Source: Mycolicibacterium chlorophenolicum | Lineage (GTDB): Bacteria; Actinomycetota; Actinomycetes; Mycobacteriales; Mycobacteriaceae | DNA: 64,000 nucleotides | Assembly (NCBI RefSeq): GCF_001044235.1 | Contig: NZ_JYNL01000064.1 | Location: 959,096-1,023,095 of the forward strand | Direction of reading: 5' to 3' | Program-made: the position numbers and the translations under genes | Shown here: piece by piece, positions 34,439 to 43,316 of the stretch | How positions within the stretch are numbered: the first letter of the stretch is position 1 | Layout: each line of letters starts with the position of its first letter | Notes under the pieces: model-generated | The model's database searches: none | The model's input: only the letters and a program-made list of their open reading frames with translations | Told to the model about the DNA's origin: nothing

Positions 34439-35823
34439 CGACCACACCGCTCGACGCGCACCGTCAGCTCAACGCCACGAGCCCCGGCTTGGCGGAGGCG
34501 CAGGAGATCATCGACGACCGCGGAGTGGAGTTCGTCTACTTCCAGGCGATCACGATCACCGGACGCGTCGTCGGCAAAGTGGTCCCGGCGCGGCATTTCC
34601 ACCGGTTGTCGGTCAAGGGGGTGCAGCAGCACCAGACCGCGGTCGCCAATCTGCAGAGCACCCGCGAAGGCGATCTGATGGCGGGCGGAGTGCACGCGCC
34701 CGAGTACACCGCTGTTCCGGACCTGGACACCTTCGCCGTCCTGCCGTGGGACACCAGCTTCGCCCGGGTGTTCTGCCGGCTCTATGAACCCGACCATCTC
34801 ATCGACCGGGCCGGCGCGGAGTTCGCCTGCGACAGCAGAGGTTTACTGCACCGCATGCATGCCGGTTTCTCCGACCGGACCGGGTTGGAGCTGCGCACGG
34901 GGTGCGAACCGGAGATGACCTGGCAGGGCGAAGGTCTGGAAGCGCAGTTCCGGCCCGGCTCGAGCCCGGCCTATCACATCGAACACCTCGAGCGGAACCG
35001 GCCGATCGTCAAGAAGGTCGTCCAGTACGCCCAGGCGTTGGGCCTGGACATGGTCGAAGGCGATTACGAGGACGAGTTCCAGGTCGAGTTGAACTTCATG
35101 TTCGACCGAGCCGACCTGACGGCCGACCGACTCACCACCTACCGTCAGATCTGCAAACAGGTGGCGCGCGAATTGGGTATCCATGCGAGCTTCATGCCCA
35201 AGCCCGCCACCGGGATGATGGGCAACGGCTGCCATCACAACTTCAGTCTCTGGCGCGACGACGAGGTCAACGTGCTCGTCGATCCCGGAGTGACCGAGCT
35301 GCACCTGTCCACGGTCGGACAGCACGCCCTCGGCGGTCTGCTGGCCCACTCCGCCGGTGCGATGCTGGTGAACGGGTCCACCGTGAATTCGTACAAGCGT
35401 TACTGGGACGCCGGGCAATTCGCGCCGTCGCGGATCAACTGGGGTCTCGACAACAAGACCTGCACGGTCCGCCTGTCGGCGAACGGTCGACTGGAGTACA
35501 AGCTGCCCGACGCTGCGGTCAACCCGTACCTGTCTCACGCGGTGATCCTCGCTGCCTGCGAGGACGGCATGAAGAATGCGATCGATCCCGGCGCGCCGAC
35601 GCGAGGCTCGTCCTACGACACCGTGCAGGACGAGCGGTTCCCGGCCCTGCCGCTCACGCTCGGCGAGGCGATCGACGCCTTTCGCGCCGATGAGGTGCTC
35701 ACCCAGGCTCTCGGTCCGGAGTTGTCGGCGCTGCTCGTCGACTTCCACGCCGACGAATGGGCCCGCTTCTGCGGCGTCGTCACCGACTGGGAGCGTCAGA
35801 TGTACTGGAACGACGCGCCGTGA
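34435..35823 (+). CDS. Glutamine synthetase-like gamma-glutamyl-amine ligase
   Basis: A 462-residue member of the glutamine synthetase superfamily. Metal-binding glutamates are in CEPEMTW (158, 160) and EDEFQVELN (212-220); the ATP/glutamate site includes NGCHHNFSLW (264-273) and NSYKRYWDAGQFAP (318-331). In sequence type it is nearer to the PuuA/FluG-like gamma-glutamyl-amine ligases than to GlnA1. With a P450, ferredoxin and gamma-glutamyl hydrolases around it, it most likely joins glutamate to an amine or amino-aldehyde intermediate. A GS-like gene sits in the same place in the piperidine and morpholine loci of mycobacteria, where its role is unproven. Confidence 0.85.
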   Translation: MTTTPLDAHRQLNATSPGLAEAQEIIDDRGVEFVYFQAITITGRVVGKVVPARHFHRLSVKGVQQHQTAVANLQSTREGDLMAGGVHAPEYTAVPDLDTFAVLPWDTSFARVFCRLYEPDHLIDRAGAEFACDSRGLLHRMHAGFSDRTGLELRTGCEPEMTWQGEGLEAQFRPGSSPAYHIEHLERNRPIVKKVVQYAQALGLDMVEGDYEDEFQVELNFMFDRADLTADRLTTYRQICKQVARELGIHASFMPKPATGMMGNGCHHNFSLWRDDEVNVLVDPGVTELHLSTVGQHALGGLLAHSAGAMLVNGSTVNSYKRYWDAGQFAPSRINWGLDNKTCTVRLSANGRLEYKLPDAAVNPYLSHAVILAACEDGMKNAIDPGAPTRGSSYDTVQDERFPALPLTLGEAIDAFRADEVLTQALGPELSALLVDFHADEWARFCGVVTDWERQMYWNDAP

Positions 35824-36533
35824 CCGCATCCTCGGATCCGCTGCGCCTGGCCTGTCTGGATGCCGAAGCGCCCCCACTGTTCTCGCTGTGGACGCCCGAA
35901 CACGGCCGGCGGGGCTACGAACCCGCCGTCGCCGACGCGCTCGGAGCACAACTCGGCCGTCCCGTCGAATGGGTGCGCGTGCCGTGGGTCGACATGATTC
36001 CCGCGGTACAGCGTGGTGACGCCGACGCGGTGCTGTGCGGGCAGGGCATCACTGCTGAACGCCGAGCGCAGGTCGACTTCACACGGCCGTACGCCGTGTT
36101 CCACGAAGGTGTGCTGATCCGGCGGGGTGACGACATCGAGGGGCCTGCCGATCTGGTCGGCCGCAGGGTCGCCGCGATCGAGAACAGCACCAACATGGCG
36201 CTGGCCGAGACCTTCACGGGAGCGGTGCCGGTGCCATTCGGGCCCGGCTCCGACGACGTGTACGCCGACATGCTCGCCGCGCTGCTCGCCAAGGACGTCG
36301 ACGCCGTCGTCGACGACGACGTGGTGTTCGTCCCGCTGGGCGCCACTCATCCCGACTACGAACTCGCGTTCACGGTGCCGACCGGTAACCGATGGGGGAT
36401 CGCGGTGGCCAAGGACCGGCCCGACATTCTGGCCGACATCGACGACGCACTCGGTCGTCTCGTCGATTCCGGTCGCCTGCGCGATGTCTGGGAGGAGTGG
36501 CTGCCGACCCTCGACTACCCGTTCGGGACGTGA
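35820..36533 (+). CDS. Periplasmic-binding-protein-like (SBP_bac_3) protein without signal peptide
   Basis: A 237-residue family 3 solute-binding fold, as in polar amino-acid ABC transporters. The usual landmarks are present: VQRGDADAVLCGQGITAERR with the conserved T-x-E-R ligand arginine near residue 83, FTRPY, and the C-terminal WGIAVAKDRPDI. The start is fixed by a GTGA overlap with the upstream gene, and the protein begins VTASSDPLRLACLD: no hydrophobic leader, no lipobox cysteine. No ABC permease or ATPase genes are nearby. It is therefore probably a cytoplasmic amino-acid or gamma-glutamyl-amine binder, or an enzyme of the cyclohexadienyl dehydratase type, which shares this fold. Confidence 0.75.
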   Translation: MTASSDPLRLACLDAEAPPLFSLWTPEHGRRGYEPAVADALGAQLGRPVEWVRVPWVDMIPAVQRGDADAVLCGQGITAERRAQVDFTRPYAVFHEGVLIRRGDDIEGPADLVGRRVAAIENSTNMALAETFTGAVPVPFGPGSDDVYADMLAALLAKDVDAVVDDDVVFVPLGATHPDYELAFTVPTGNRWGIAVAKDRPDILADIDDALGRLVDSGRLRDVWEEWLPTLDYPFGT

Positions 36534-37240
36534 ACCGGCCGTTGGTGGCCGTGCCCGGCCGCCGCGCCCCGCACGTGCCGATCCTGCGTTTCTCGGCGAC
36601 GCTGGCTGCCGAGGCGATCTGTGAGGCAGTGTGGACGGCCGGCGGCGAACCGGTGACGGTGCACGGCCCCGCGGCCGATCCAGGCGCTGAATTGCCCGGC
36701 AGATTGGCCGCTTTCGACGGCGTGCTGCTTCCGGGCGGTGCCGATGTGGACCCGTGCCGTTACGGGGCCGACCTCGATCCGCGCACCCACGACACGGTGG
36801 CCTTCCAGGACGAATTCGACCTGGCCGTGATCCGTGCGGTGCTGCAACTCGACCTACCGGCCCTGGCCATCTGCCGAGGGATGCAGGTTCTCAACGTCGC
36901 GCTGGGGGGCACTCTGGTTCAGCACGTCGAGGAGACCGACACGCTGCACCACAACGCCGTTCACCAGGTGTCGGTGAGCGCCGGATCCCGGCTGCACGCG
37001 ATCGTGGGCGTGGAGACCATCGACGTGTCGTCCTACCACCACCAGGCGCTGGGGCGACTGGCTCCCGATCTGACGGTGACGGCCGTCGCCGCCGACGGCG
37101 TCATCGAGGCCGCCGAGCATCGGCGCGCCGACATCCTCGGCGTGCAATGGCATCCTGAGGACCGCCCCACCTCGACCACCGACGCCGCACTGTTCGCCGA
37201 CCTCGTCGACCGCGCGGGTAAACGAAAGGATTCTCGATGA
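36530..37240 (+). CDS. Class I glutamine amidotransferase-like gamma-glutamyl hydrolase (PuuD-like), copy 1
   Basis: A 236-residue PuuD/peptidase C26-type hydrolase. The catalytic triad is visible: Cys115 in ICRGMQVLN, His208 and Glu210 in GVQWHPED; LLPGGADVDP is the oxyanion-side loop. PuuD removes glutamate from gamma-glutamyl-GABA. Here it would release the free amino acid after gamma-glutamylation by the GS-like enzyme. The GTG at 36530 overlaps the previous stop (GTGA), and the last bases overlap the second copy (ATGA). Confidence 0.85.
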   Translation: MNRPLVAVPGRRAPHVPILRFSATLAAEAICEAVWTAGGEPVTVHGPAADPGAELPGRLAAFDGVLLPGGADVDPCRYGADLDPRTHDTVAFQDEFDLAVIRAVLQLDLPALAICRGMQVLNVALGGTLVQHVEETDTLHHNAVHQVSVSAGSRLHAIVGVETIDVSSYHHQALGRLAPDLTVTAVAADGVIEAAEHRRADILGVQWHPEDRPTSTTDAALFADLVDRAGKRKDSR

Positions 37241-38046
37241 CCCACCGGGTGGAGCTCCGCGATGTCATGCCGACGTCGTCCGTCCCCGACCGTCCCCGCG
37301 CCCACATCTGTGTCCTCGCTTCGCTCAACTTCCCGGACATCAGCCCGGCGGATGTCGCGCTGATCCGGCGGTTCACCCGCGTGGCGCTCACGACGCTGCA
37401 CGAACTCGGCGCGTCATACGACATCTGGGACACCACCGAGCCACTCGCGAACGCGCACAGAGCAGCAGAATTCGATGGTCTGCTGCTGCTCGGCGGCGGA
37501 GACATCGACGCATCCTGCTACGGAGTCCACACGCCCCATCCGAAGGCCTACGGTGTCGACCTCCGCGCCGACCGGGACGCGCTCGCCGTCATCGCCGCCG
37601 CCGAGGCGGCCGATCGCCCGATTCTCGGCATCTGCCGGGGCTCGCAACTCCTGAACGTGGCGCGCGGCGGCACGATCATCGGCGACATCGTGGACTACAG
37701 CCTGCATCACGGAGCGCCCGGCGAGCCCGAGTTCGTCGACGAGCCGATCGATCTCGTTCCCGGTACCCGGCTGGCCGCGATCCTCGGCGCACAGCGCGTC
37801 ATCGGACGATCCGGCCATCATCAGGCTGTGGACCGGGTGGGTACCGGCCTGGTCGTCGCGGCCCGGGCGTTGGACGGCATCGTCGAGGCGGTCGAGGATC
37901 CACACCGGTGGTTTCTGGGGGTGCAGTGGCATCCGGAGGACGACGACGGTCCGGAGGCCGACCGCAGGGCCTTGTTCGCGGCGTTCGTGGATGCGGCCGA
38001 ACAGGTGCGCCACGTCGTGCTGGCCGCGGCGGCCGCCGACGAGTAA
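37237..38046 (+). CDS. Class I glutamine amidotransferase-like gamma-glutamyl hydrolase (PuuD-like), copy 2
   Basis: A 269-residue paralogue of the preceding gene, with a ~20-residue N-terminal extension. The triad is Cys133 in GICRGSQLLN, His232 and Glu234 in GVQWHPED. The regions around the active site differ from copy 1 (GDIDASCYG in place of ADVDPCRYG; a YSLHHGAPGEP lid), so it may take a different gamma-glutamyl conjugate, or the two may form a heteromer. Translation is coupled by an ATGA overlap. Confidence 0.83.
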   Translation: MTHRVELRDVMPTSSVPDRPRAHICVLASLNFPDISPADVALIRRFTRVALTTLHELGASYDIWDTTEPLANAHRAAEFDGLLLLGGGDIDASCYGVHTPHPKAYGVDLRADRDALAVIAAAEAADRPILGICRGSQLLNVARGGTIIGDIVDYSLHHGAPGEPEFVDEPIDLVPGTRLAAILGAQRVIGRSGHHQAVDRVGTGLVVAARALDGIVEAVEDPHRWFLGVQWHPEDDDGPEADRRALFAAFVDAAEQVRHVVLAAAAADE

Positions 38047-38057
38047 GACTGCTCTTC

Positions 38058-39575
38058 GTGGCGATCACCGCGCGGGAGCTGGCTCAGGTCGAGGGTCTGG
38101 GTCTGTCTCTGATCGCCGGTGCGACCGCCGCCGAGCGCGACATCACCTGGGCGCACGCGATCGAACTGCCCGATCCGACCCCGTACCTGTCCGGCGGCGA
38201 ACTGGTGATGACCACCGGAATCAACATCGGCACCGATGAGCGGGCGCAGTTCGACTACGTCGCACGCCTGGCCGCGGCCGGCACCGCCGCGCTGGCGGTC
38301 GACACCGGGACCACACTCGCCGAGGTGCCCGCCGGAGTACTCGCCGCCGGCGACAGGCTCGGCCTTCCGGTTCTCGAGGTGCCCCCGTCCACACCGTTCA
38401 TCGCGATCACCCGCACGGTCATCGACGCGGTCAAGGCCGACGAACTCCGGGCGGTGCAGCGCGTGGTGGACGGGCAGGAGGTGCTCGCCCGCGCGACGCT
38501 GCGCGGCGGAATCCCCGGCGTGGTCGAAGCGCTGGCCGAGAAGCTGGCAGGCACGGTGCTGGTCGTCGGCACCGAGGGCACGGTGCTGGCCGCGGCGGGC
38601 AGCGAGCAGGACCGGTTGTTCGCCGTGGTCGTCGACGGCGCGCACTCGCCGGCGGCGCGCCGAGGGGGCGCGTATGTCACCGGTGATGCCGACGGCTACG
38701 TCACGGTTCAGAATCTCCGCGCGGCGCAACCTCTTCGGGGCCAACTGGCGGTGCGGACGGCAGCGCCGATGTCGAACTCGGAGCGGTTACTCGTCGCGCA
38801 TGCGGTGTCGCTGATCTCGATCGCGCTGGAAAAGCCGGCCGGTGTGGCGGAGGCGGAGCAACGGCTGCGTACGGCGGCGACGCGCGCGCTGCTGCGGAGC
38901 TCCGTCGTCGACGACGGCGTGCTGCGCTATTTCGGTTTCGAGCCGCACGCCGCTGTCGTGGTGGCGGTTCTCCACGACGTCGGACCGATGCTGGCCGCCG
39001 AACAGGATCTGGGGCGGCTGCTCGCGACCGCCGGGCCCTATCTGATGGCCCCGGTGGGCGACGAGGTGGTGATCGTGGTGCCGGGCAGCGAGAGACGGCG
39101 TATCGACGGTCTCGCATCCGGGCTGGCGCAGCCACCCACCGGCGGCGTGAGCGACGCCGTCAGCGTCGACGAGATCGCTGTGGGCATGGAACAGGCCCGC
39201 ATCGCCGGACAGGCACACCCCGGACGGATGGCCGCGTTCGCCGACCTCGGGACGTTCGGGGTGCTCCTCGGCGGCCGCAGTGCCGCCGAGTTGACCGTGC
39301 TGGCAGCACCGTTGACACCGTTGGACACCGAGCTGGTCGGGACGCTCGAGGCGTATCTGCGCCGCAACGGTCATCTGGAGGCCGCGGCGACCGACCTGCG
39401 CATCCACCGCCACACGATGCGCCACCGGATGCGTCGCATCGGCGCGCTGCTGGCCGACGACGTCGACGCCGTGGACACCCGGGTGCGACTCTGGCTCGCG
39501 ATCCGGGCCCGTCAGCTGCTCTCCGAGCGGCAACCGTCGGCGCCACCGCCCAGCGGGGGAGGGCTGAGCCGGTAG
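38058..39575 (+). CDS. PucR-family transcriptional regulator
   Basis: A 505-residue regulator with an N-terminal PucR ligand domain (TARELAQVEGLGLSLIAG..., about 1-125), a central GGDEF-like/CdaR middle region and a C-terminal PucR helix-turn-helix in which AATDLRIHRHTMRHRMRRIG is the recognition part. Family members respond to purines, GABA or polyamines. It is the last gene of the gamma-glutamylation operon and convergent with the aminotransferase operon, so it is the likely regulator of both. The GTG at 38058, 11 bases after the previous stop, begins VAITARELAQ. Its 3' end overlaps the convergent CoA-transferase by 64 bases. Confidence 0.85.
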   Translation: MAITARELAQVEGLGLSLIAGATAAERDITWAHAIELPDPTPYLSGGELVMTTGINIGTDERAQFDYVARLAAAGTAALAVDTGTTLAEVPAGVLAAGDRLGLPVLEVPPSTPFIAITRTVIDAVKADELRAVQRVVDGQEVLARATLRGGIPGVVEALAEKLAGTVLVVGTEGTVLAAAGSEQDRLFAVVVDGAHSPAARRGGAYVTGDADGYVTVQNLRAAQPLRGQLAVRTAAPMSNSERLLVAHAVSLISIALEKPAGVAEAEQRLRTAATRALLRSSVVDDGVLRYFGFEPHAAVVVAVLHDVGPMLAAEQDLGRLLATAGPYLMAPVGDEVVIVVPGSERRRIDGLASGLAQPPTGGVSDAVSVDEIAVGMEQARIAGQAHPGRMAAFADLGTFGVLLGGRSAAELTVLAAPLTPLDTELVGTLEAYLRRNGHLEAAATDLRIHRHTMRHRMRRIGALLADDVDAVDTRVRLWLAIRARQLLSERQPSAPPPSGGGLSR

Positions 39576-40648
39576 CTGACCGGTGTGGCCGACAACTCGA
39601 TCGGATTGGCGACCTGCGGTGTGGATCCGTCTGGCATGACGACCGTGGCGTCGATGCCGAGCCGGCGCGCGAAGGCGAACGCCTCGGACACGTCGTTGAT
39701 GGGGCCGGCCGGCACTCCCGCGGCGGTCATCACCGCATACCAGTGATCGGCACCATGGCGGCTCATCTCGGCTTCAATCAACGCGCACAACGATTCCCGG
39801 TTGCTCACACGGGCGGGGTTGGTGAGGAACCTCGGGTCGTCCGCCCAGTCGGGTCTGCCGAGGGCGGCGCTGAACGCGCGGAACTGCTTGTCGTTGCCGA
39901 CGGCGATCGCGATCGGCCGGTCGGCCGTCTCGAACGTCTGATACGGCGTGATGCTCGGGTGCCGGTTGCCCATCATGCCCGGGACCACTCCCGCACCCAG
40001 ATAACCGGATGCCTGGTTCACCAGCGAGGAGAGCAGCACCGACATCAGGTTGGTGTCCACCCGCTGGCCCTCGCCGGTGCGGTCGCGGTGTGCGAGCGCG
40101 GCCAGGATGCCGCTGAGCGCGTGCAGGCCCGCGAGCACGTCGACCAGAGCCACCCCGACCTTGGTGGGATCGCCCGGCTCGGTGCCGGTGACGCTCATCA
40201 GCCCGCCCACGGCCTGCACCAGCAGGTCGTAACCGGGCAGGGCGGCCCCGCCGGCGCGGCCGAATCCGGTGATCGAGCAGTAGATGACGTCGGGCCGCAG
40301 TTTCCGCACGTCCTCGTAGCCGAGCCCGAGCTTCTCCATGGTGCCGGCGCGGAAGTTCTCCACGACGATGTCGGCGCCGCTGACCAGTTCACGCGCTCGC
40401 CGGAGGCCGTCGGGATCGGCGAGGTCCAGCGCGACGGACCGCTTGTTGCGGTTGACGGCGTTGAAATAGGTTGCCACACCTGCCGAATCGTGCGGCGGAC
40501 CCCAGTGCCGGGTGTCGTCGCCGGTGCCCGGCCGCTCGACCTTGATGACGTCGGCGCCGAAGTCGCCCAGCATCATCGTCGCGTACGGTCCCGCGAGCAC
40601 CCTGCTGAAGTCGACGACGACGATGCCGTCGAGCGCCCCCCGCGTCAC
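39512..40648 (-). CDS. CaiB/BaiF-type CoA-transferase (glutarate or succinate CoA-transferase candidate)
   Basis: A 378-residue class III CoA-transferase. N-terminal VVVDFSRVLAGPYATMMLGDFGADVIKVE-type signature (start of which is visible at residues 10-38), VNRNKRS near 66, and the catalytic Asp170 in VALVDVLAGLHA. Class III enzymes in this setting move CoA from succinyl-CoA to glutarate, like the mammalian SUGCT enzyme. It is the last gene of the davT-gcdH-davD operon, with a GTGA overlap to the dehydrogenase gene upstream. The glutarate assignment rests on the neighbouring glutaryl-CoA dehydrogenase. Confidence 0.85.
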   Translation of the reverse strand: MTRGALDGIVVVDFSRVLAGPYATMMLGDFGADVIKVERPGTGDDTRHWGPPHDSAGVATYFNAVNRNKRSVALDLADPDGLRRARELVSGADIVVENFRAGTMEKLGLGYEDVRKLRPDVIYCSITGFGRAGGAALPGYDLLVQAVGGLMSVTGTEPGDPTKVGVALVDVLAGLHALSGILAALAHRDRTGEGQRVDTNLMSVLLSSLVNQASGYLGAGVVPGMMGNRHPSITPYQTFETADRPIAIAVGNDKQFRAFSAALGRPDWADDPRFLTNPARVSNRESLCALIEAEMSRHGADHWYAVMTAAGVPAGPINDVSEAFAFARRLGIDATVVMPDGSTPQVANPIELSATPVSYRLSPPPLGGGADGCRSESS

Positions 40649-42105
40649 GCGCCCGCCCGCCCGCCCCGCAGGTACACCGTGGTGGTGTGGGTGAAGAACT
40701 CGCGCGCGGCGCCGCCCTGCTCTTTCGGGCCGAGCCCGCTCTTCTTGGCCCCGCCGAACGGCACGTGGGGATCGGCGCCGGCAGACTCCGAGTTCACGTG
40801 CAACACGCCGACGTCGATCTGCTCGACGGCCTGCAGCGCTCGGGTGAGGTCCTGGGTGAACACCGCTGCGGACAGCCCGAACTCGCTGTCGCCGGCGAGC
40901 GCGAAGGCGTCCTCGGCGTCGGCTGCTCGCGCCACCGCCAGCACCGGTCCGAACAGTTCCTCGGTCCACACGTCGGCGGTGACACTGTCGAGCTCGACGA
41001 TGGTCGGTGCGACGAAGTAGCCCTCGGCGCGGGCGCTGTCCGCGTAGGGTTGCCCTCCGGTCAGCACGGACCCACCCTGCGTGGCGGCGGTCGCGATCCC
41101 GGCCGAGATGCTCTGCTGCGCGGCAGCGCTGATCACGGGCCCCATCTGGGTGGCGTCGTCGGTGGGATCACCGACCAGTAGGCGCTGGGCCCGGTCACAC
41201 AGTGACTCCAGGAACCGGTCGGCGATTCCCGAGGTGACGATCAGTCGCGATGTCGCCGTGCACTTCTGGCCGGTGGAGCGGAACGCGCCCAGCATCACCT
41301 GCTCGAGCGCGAGGTCGATGTCGGCGTCGTCGAGCACCACCGCGGCGTTCTTGCCGCCCATCTCGGCCTGTACCGGCACGCCACGCGCCGCGCCGGTGGC
41401 GGCGATGCGCCGCCCGATCCCGGTGGAACCGGTGAAGGTGAGGCCGTCGACACCCGGATGACCCACGATGGCGTCGCCGATGTCCGGTCCGCCGACGAGC
41501 AGGTTGAGCACACCCGCAGGCAGGCCGGCCGTGGTCAGCGCTTCGGCGAGCCGCATCGCGAGCAGGGGAACGGTGCCGGCCGGTTTCCAGACGACGGTGT
41601 TGCCGTACACCAGGGCAGGCGCGATCTTCCACGCCGGGATCGCGATGGGGAAGTTGAACGGCGTGATCACCCCGACGACCCCGATCGGCTTGCGAGTGAC
41701 CAGGATTCGCTCACCGGCGCGCGGTGAGGCGAACAGCTCTCCGGCCTGCCGGTCGCCCTCGTTGCCGTAGTAGCGCAGGATCTGGGCGGCGCGTTGCACT
41801 TCGCCGATGCCCTCGGCCAGGGTCTTGCCCTCTTCGGCGGCCAGTTCCCGTCCCCACTCCCGCGCGTGGGCGGCGACGACGTCCGACGCGGCGAGCAGCA
41901 GTGCGCCGCGCTGGTGGATCGGGGTCGCCGCCCAGGCTGCGGCAGCTTCGGTGGCGGCCGCGACCGCCTCGTCGACGTCCGCGGCGACGGCACCGGGGCC
42001 CTCGGCCACCACGACGTGCGGGCGGGCCGGATTGACGCTGCGCACCGGTTCGCCGCTGCCGGCCGACCACTGTCCGGCGATCAGGTGTCGGATGTCGGCG
42101 GTCAT
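40645..42105 (-). CDS. Aldehyde dehydrogenase (glutarate/succinate semialdehyde dehydrogenase candidate)
   Basis: A 486-residue NAD(P)-dependent aldehyde dehydrogenase with catalytic Cys282 in STGQKCTATSR, general-base Glu248 in AEMGGKNAAVV and the cofactor motif FTGSTGIG. The C-terminal VPFGGAKKSGLG is typical. It should oxidise the semialdehyde made by the aminotransferase: glutarate semialdehyde from 5-aminovalerate, or succinate semialdehyde from GABA. ATG 42105 overlaps the stop of gcdH (ATGA); the longer open frame upstream lies inside gcdH and is not real. Confidence 0.88.
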   Translation of the reverse strand: MTADIRHLIAGQWSAGSGEPVRSVNPARPHVVVAEGPGAVAADVDEAVAAATEAAAAWAATPIHQRGALLLAASDVVAAHAREWGRELAAEEGKTLAEGIGEVQRAAQILRYYGNEGDRQAGELFASPRAGERILVTRKPIGVVGVITPFNFPIAIPAWKIAPALVYGNTVVWKPAGTVPLLAMRLAEALTTAGLPAGVLNLLVGGPDIGDAIVGHPGVDGLTFTGSTGIGRRIAATGAARGVPVQAEMGGKNAAVVLDDADIDLALEQVMLGAFRSTGQKCTATSRLIVTSGIADRFLESLCDRAQRLLVGDPTDDATQMGPVISAAAQQSISAGIATAATQGGSVLTGGQPYADSARAEGYFVAPTIVELDSVTADVWTEELFGPVLAVARAADAEDAFALAGDSEFGLSAAVFTQDLTRALQAVEQIDVGVLHVNSESAGADPHVPFGGAKKSGLGPKEQGGAAREFFTHTTTVYLRGGRAGA

Positions 42106-43298
42106 GACCGGAACGCGGCGTGCCCGGTGAGCGCCTTGCCGATGGACAGCAGGTGCATCTCGGAGGTGCCCTCGTAGGTGAGCACCGATTCCAGGTTGTT
42201 GGCGTGCCGCAGCGGGGAGTACTCCAGCGTGATTCCGCTGCCGCCCAGCAGGGTTCGGCATTCGCGGGCGATGGCCAGGGCCTCCCGCACGTTGTTGAGT
42301 TTGCCCAGGCTGATCTGTTCCGGTGCGACGCCCTCGGCGTCCTTGATCCGACCCAGGTGGATCGCGAGGAGCATGCCCTTGCCGAGTTCGACGGTCATGT
42401 TCGCCAGTTTCTCCTGGGTCAGCTGGTAGCTCGACAGCGGCCTGTCGAAGACGCTGCGGGTGCCGGTGTACTCGATCGCCGTCTCGAGGCTGTCGCGGGC
42501 GGCGCCGAGCGCGCCGAAGACGATGCCGAAGCGAGCCTCGTTGAGACAGGACAGCGGTGCGCCGAGGCCTGCGGCGTGGGGCAGCTGCGCGGATGCGGGC
42601 AGGCGCACGTTGTCGAGCACCAGCTCCGAGGTGACCGACGCGCGCAGCGACAGCTTGCGGTGGATCGCGTTGGCGGTGAATCCCGCTGTGTCGGTGGGCA
42701 CCAGGAATCCGCGGATGCCGTCTTCGGTGCGTGCCCACACGGTGGCGACGTCGGCGAGGTTGCCGTTGGTGATCCACATCTTGGTGCCGTCGAGCACCCA
42801 GTCGGTGCCGTCGCGGCGGGCCCGGGTGCGCATACCGGCCGGGTTGGAGCCGAAATCGGGTTCGGTCAGGCCGAAGCATCCGATGGCCTCACCGGTCGCG
42901 AGCCGCGGCAGCCATTCGTTTTTCTGTTCCTCGGACCCGTAACGGTGGATGGAGAACATCGACAGGGATCCCTGCACCGAGACGAAGCTGCGGAAGCCGC
43001 TGTCGCCGGCCTCCAGCTCCATGCAGGCCAGGCCGTAGCTGACCGCGTTGGTGCCGGCGCAGCCGTAACCGTCCAGGTGCATGCCCAGCAGGCCCAGCGC
43101 GCCGAACTCCTTGGCGAGTTCCTTGGGCAGGGTGGCCGATTCGAACCAGTTCTCGATGTCGGGACGCAGCACGGTGTCGACGAATTTGCGTACGGTCGCG
43201 CCGATCTCGCGTTCGTCGTCGTCGAGCAGGCGGGCGGTGTCGAACAGTTCCAACGGCGCGTAGATGGTCTTCTTCGGCGCAGAGGCAAGAGCGGTCAT
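42102..43298 (-). CDS. gcdH: Glutaryl-CoA dehydrogenase
   Basis: A 398-residue acyl-CoA dehydrogenase of the glutaryl-CoA branch. Distinctive features are the residues GFRSFVSVQGSL (Arg103, aligned with the carboxylate-binding Arg of human GCDH), LTEPDFGSNP near 145 and the catalytic Glu376 in TYEGTSEMH. It oxidises and decarboxylates glutaryl-CoA to crotonyl-CoA, passing electrons to electron-transfer flavoprotein. Adjacent aminotransferase, semialdehyde dehydrogenase and CoA-transferase complete a route from 5-aminovalerate to crotonyl-CoA. It starts 18 bases after the aminotransferase stop. Confidence 0.9.
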   Translation of the reverse strand: MTALASAPKKTIYAPLELFDTARLLDDDEREIGATVRKFVDTVLRPDIENWFESATLPKELAKEFGALGLLGMHLDGYGCAGTNAVSYGLACMELEAGDSGFRSFVSVQGSLSMFSIHRYGSEEQKNEWLPRLATGEAIGCFGLTEPDFGSNPAGMRTRARRDGTDWVLDGTKMWITNGNLADVATVWARTEDGIRGFLVPTDTAGFTANAIHRKLSLRASVTSELVLDNVRLPASAQLPHAAGLGAPLSCLNEARFGIVFGALGAARDSLETAIEYTGTRSVFDRPLSSYQLTQEKLANMTVELGKGMLLAIHLGRIKDAEGVAPEQISLGKLNNVREALAIARECRTLLGGSGITLEYSPLRHANNLESVLTYEGTSEMHLLSIGKALTGHAAFRS

Positions 43299-43316
43299 GG
43301 TGGTACTCCCGTTCGG

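Noticed and set aside
33113..34447. A 444-residue minus-strand ORF that looks like one protein
   Set aside because: Only the C-terminal ~260 residues are permease; the first ~185 are antisense of the P450 fragment and ferredoxin gene.
40645..42879. Apparent 744-residue aldehyde dehydrogenase fusion
   Set aside because: The first ~258 codons lie inside gcdH in another frame; the true start overlaps the gcdH stop.
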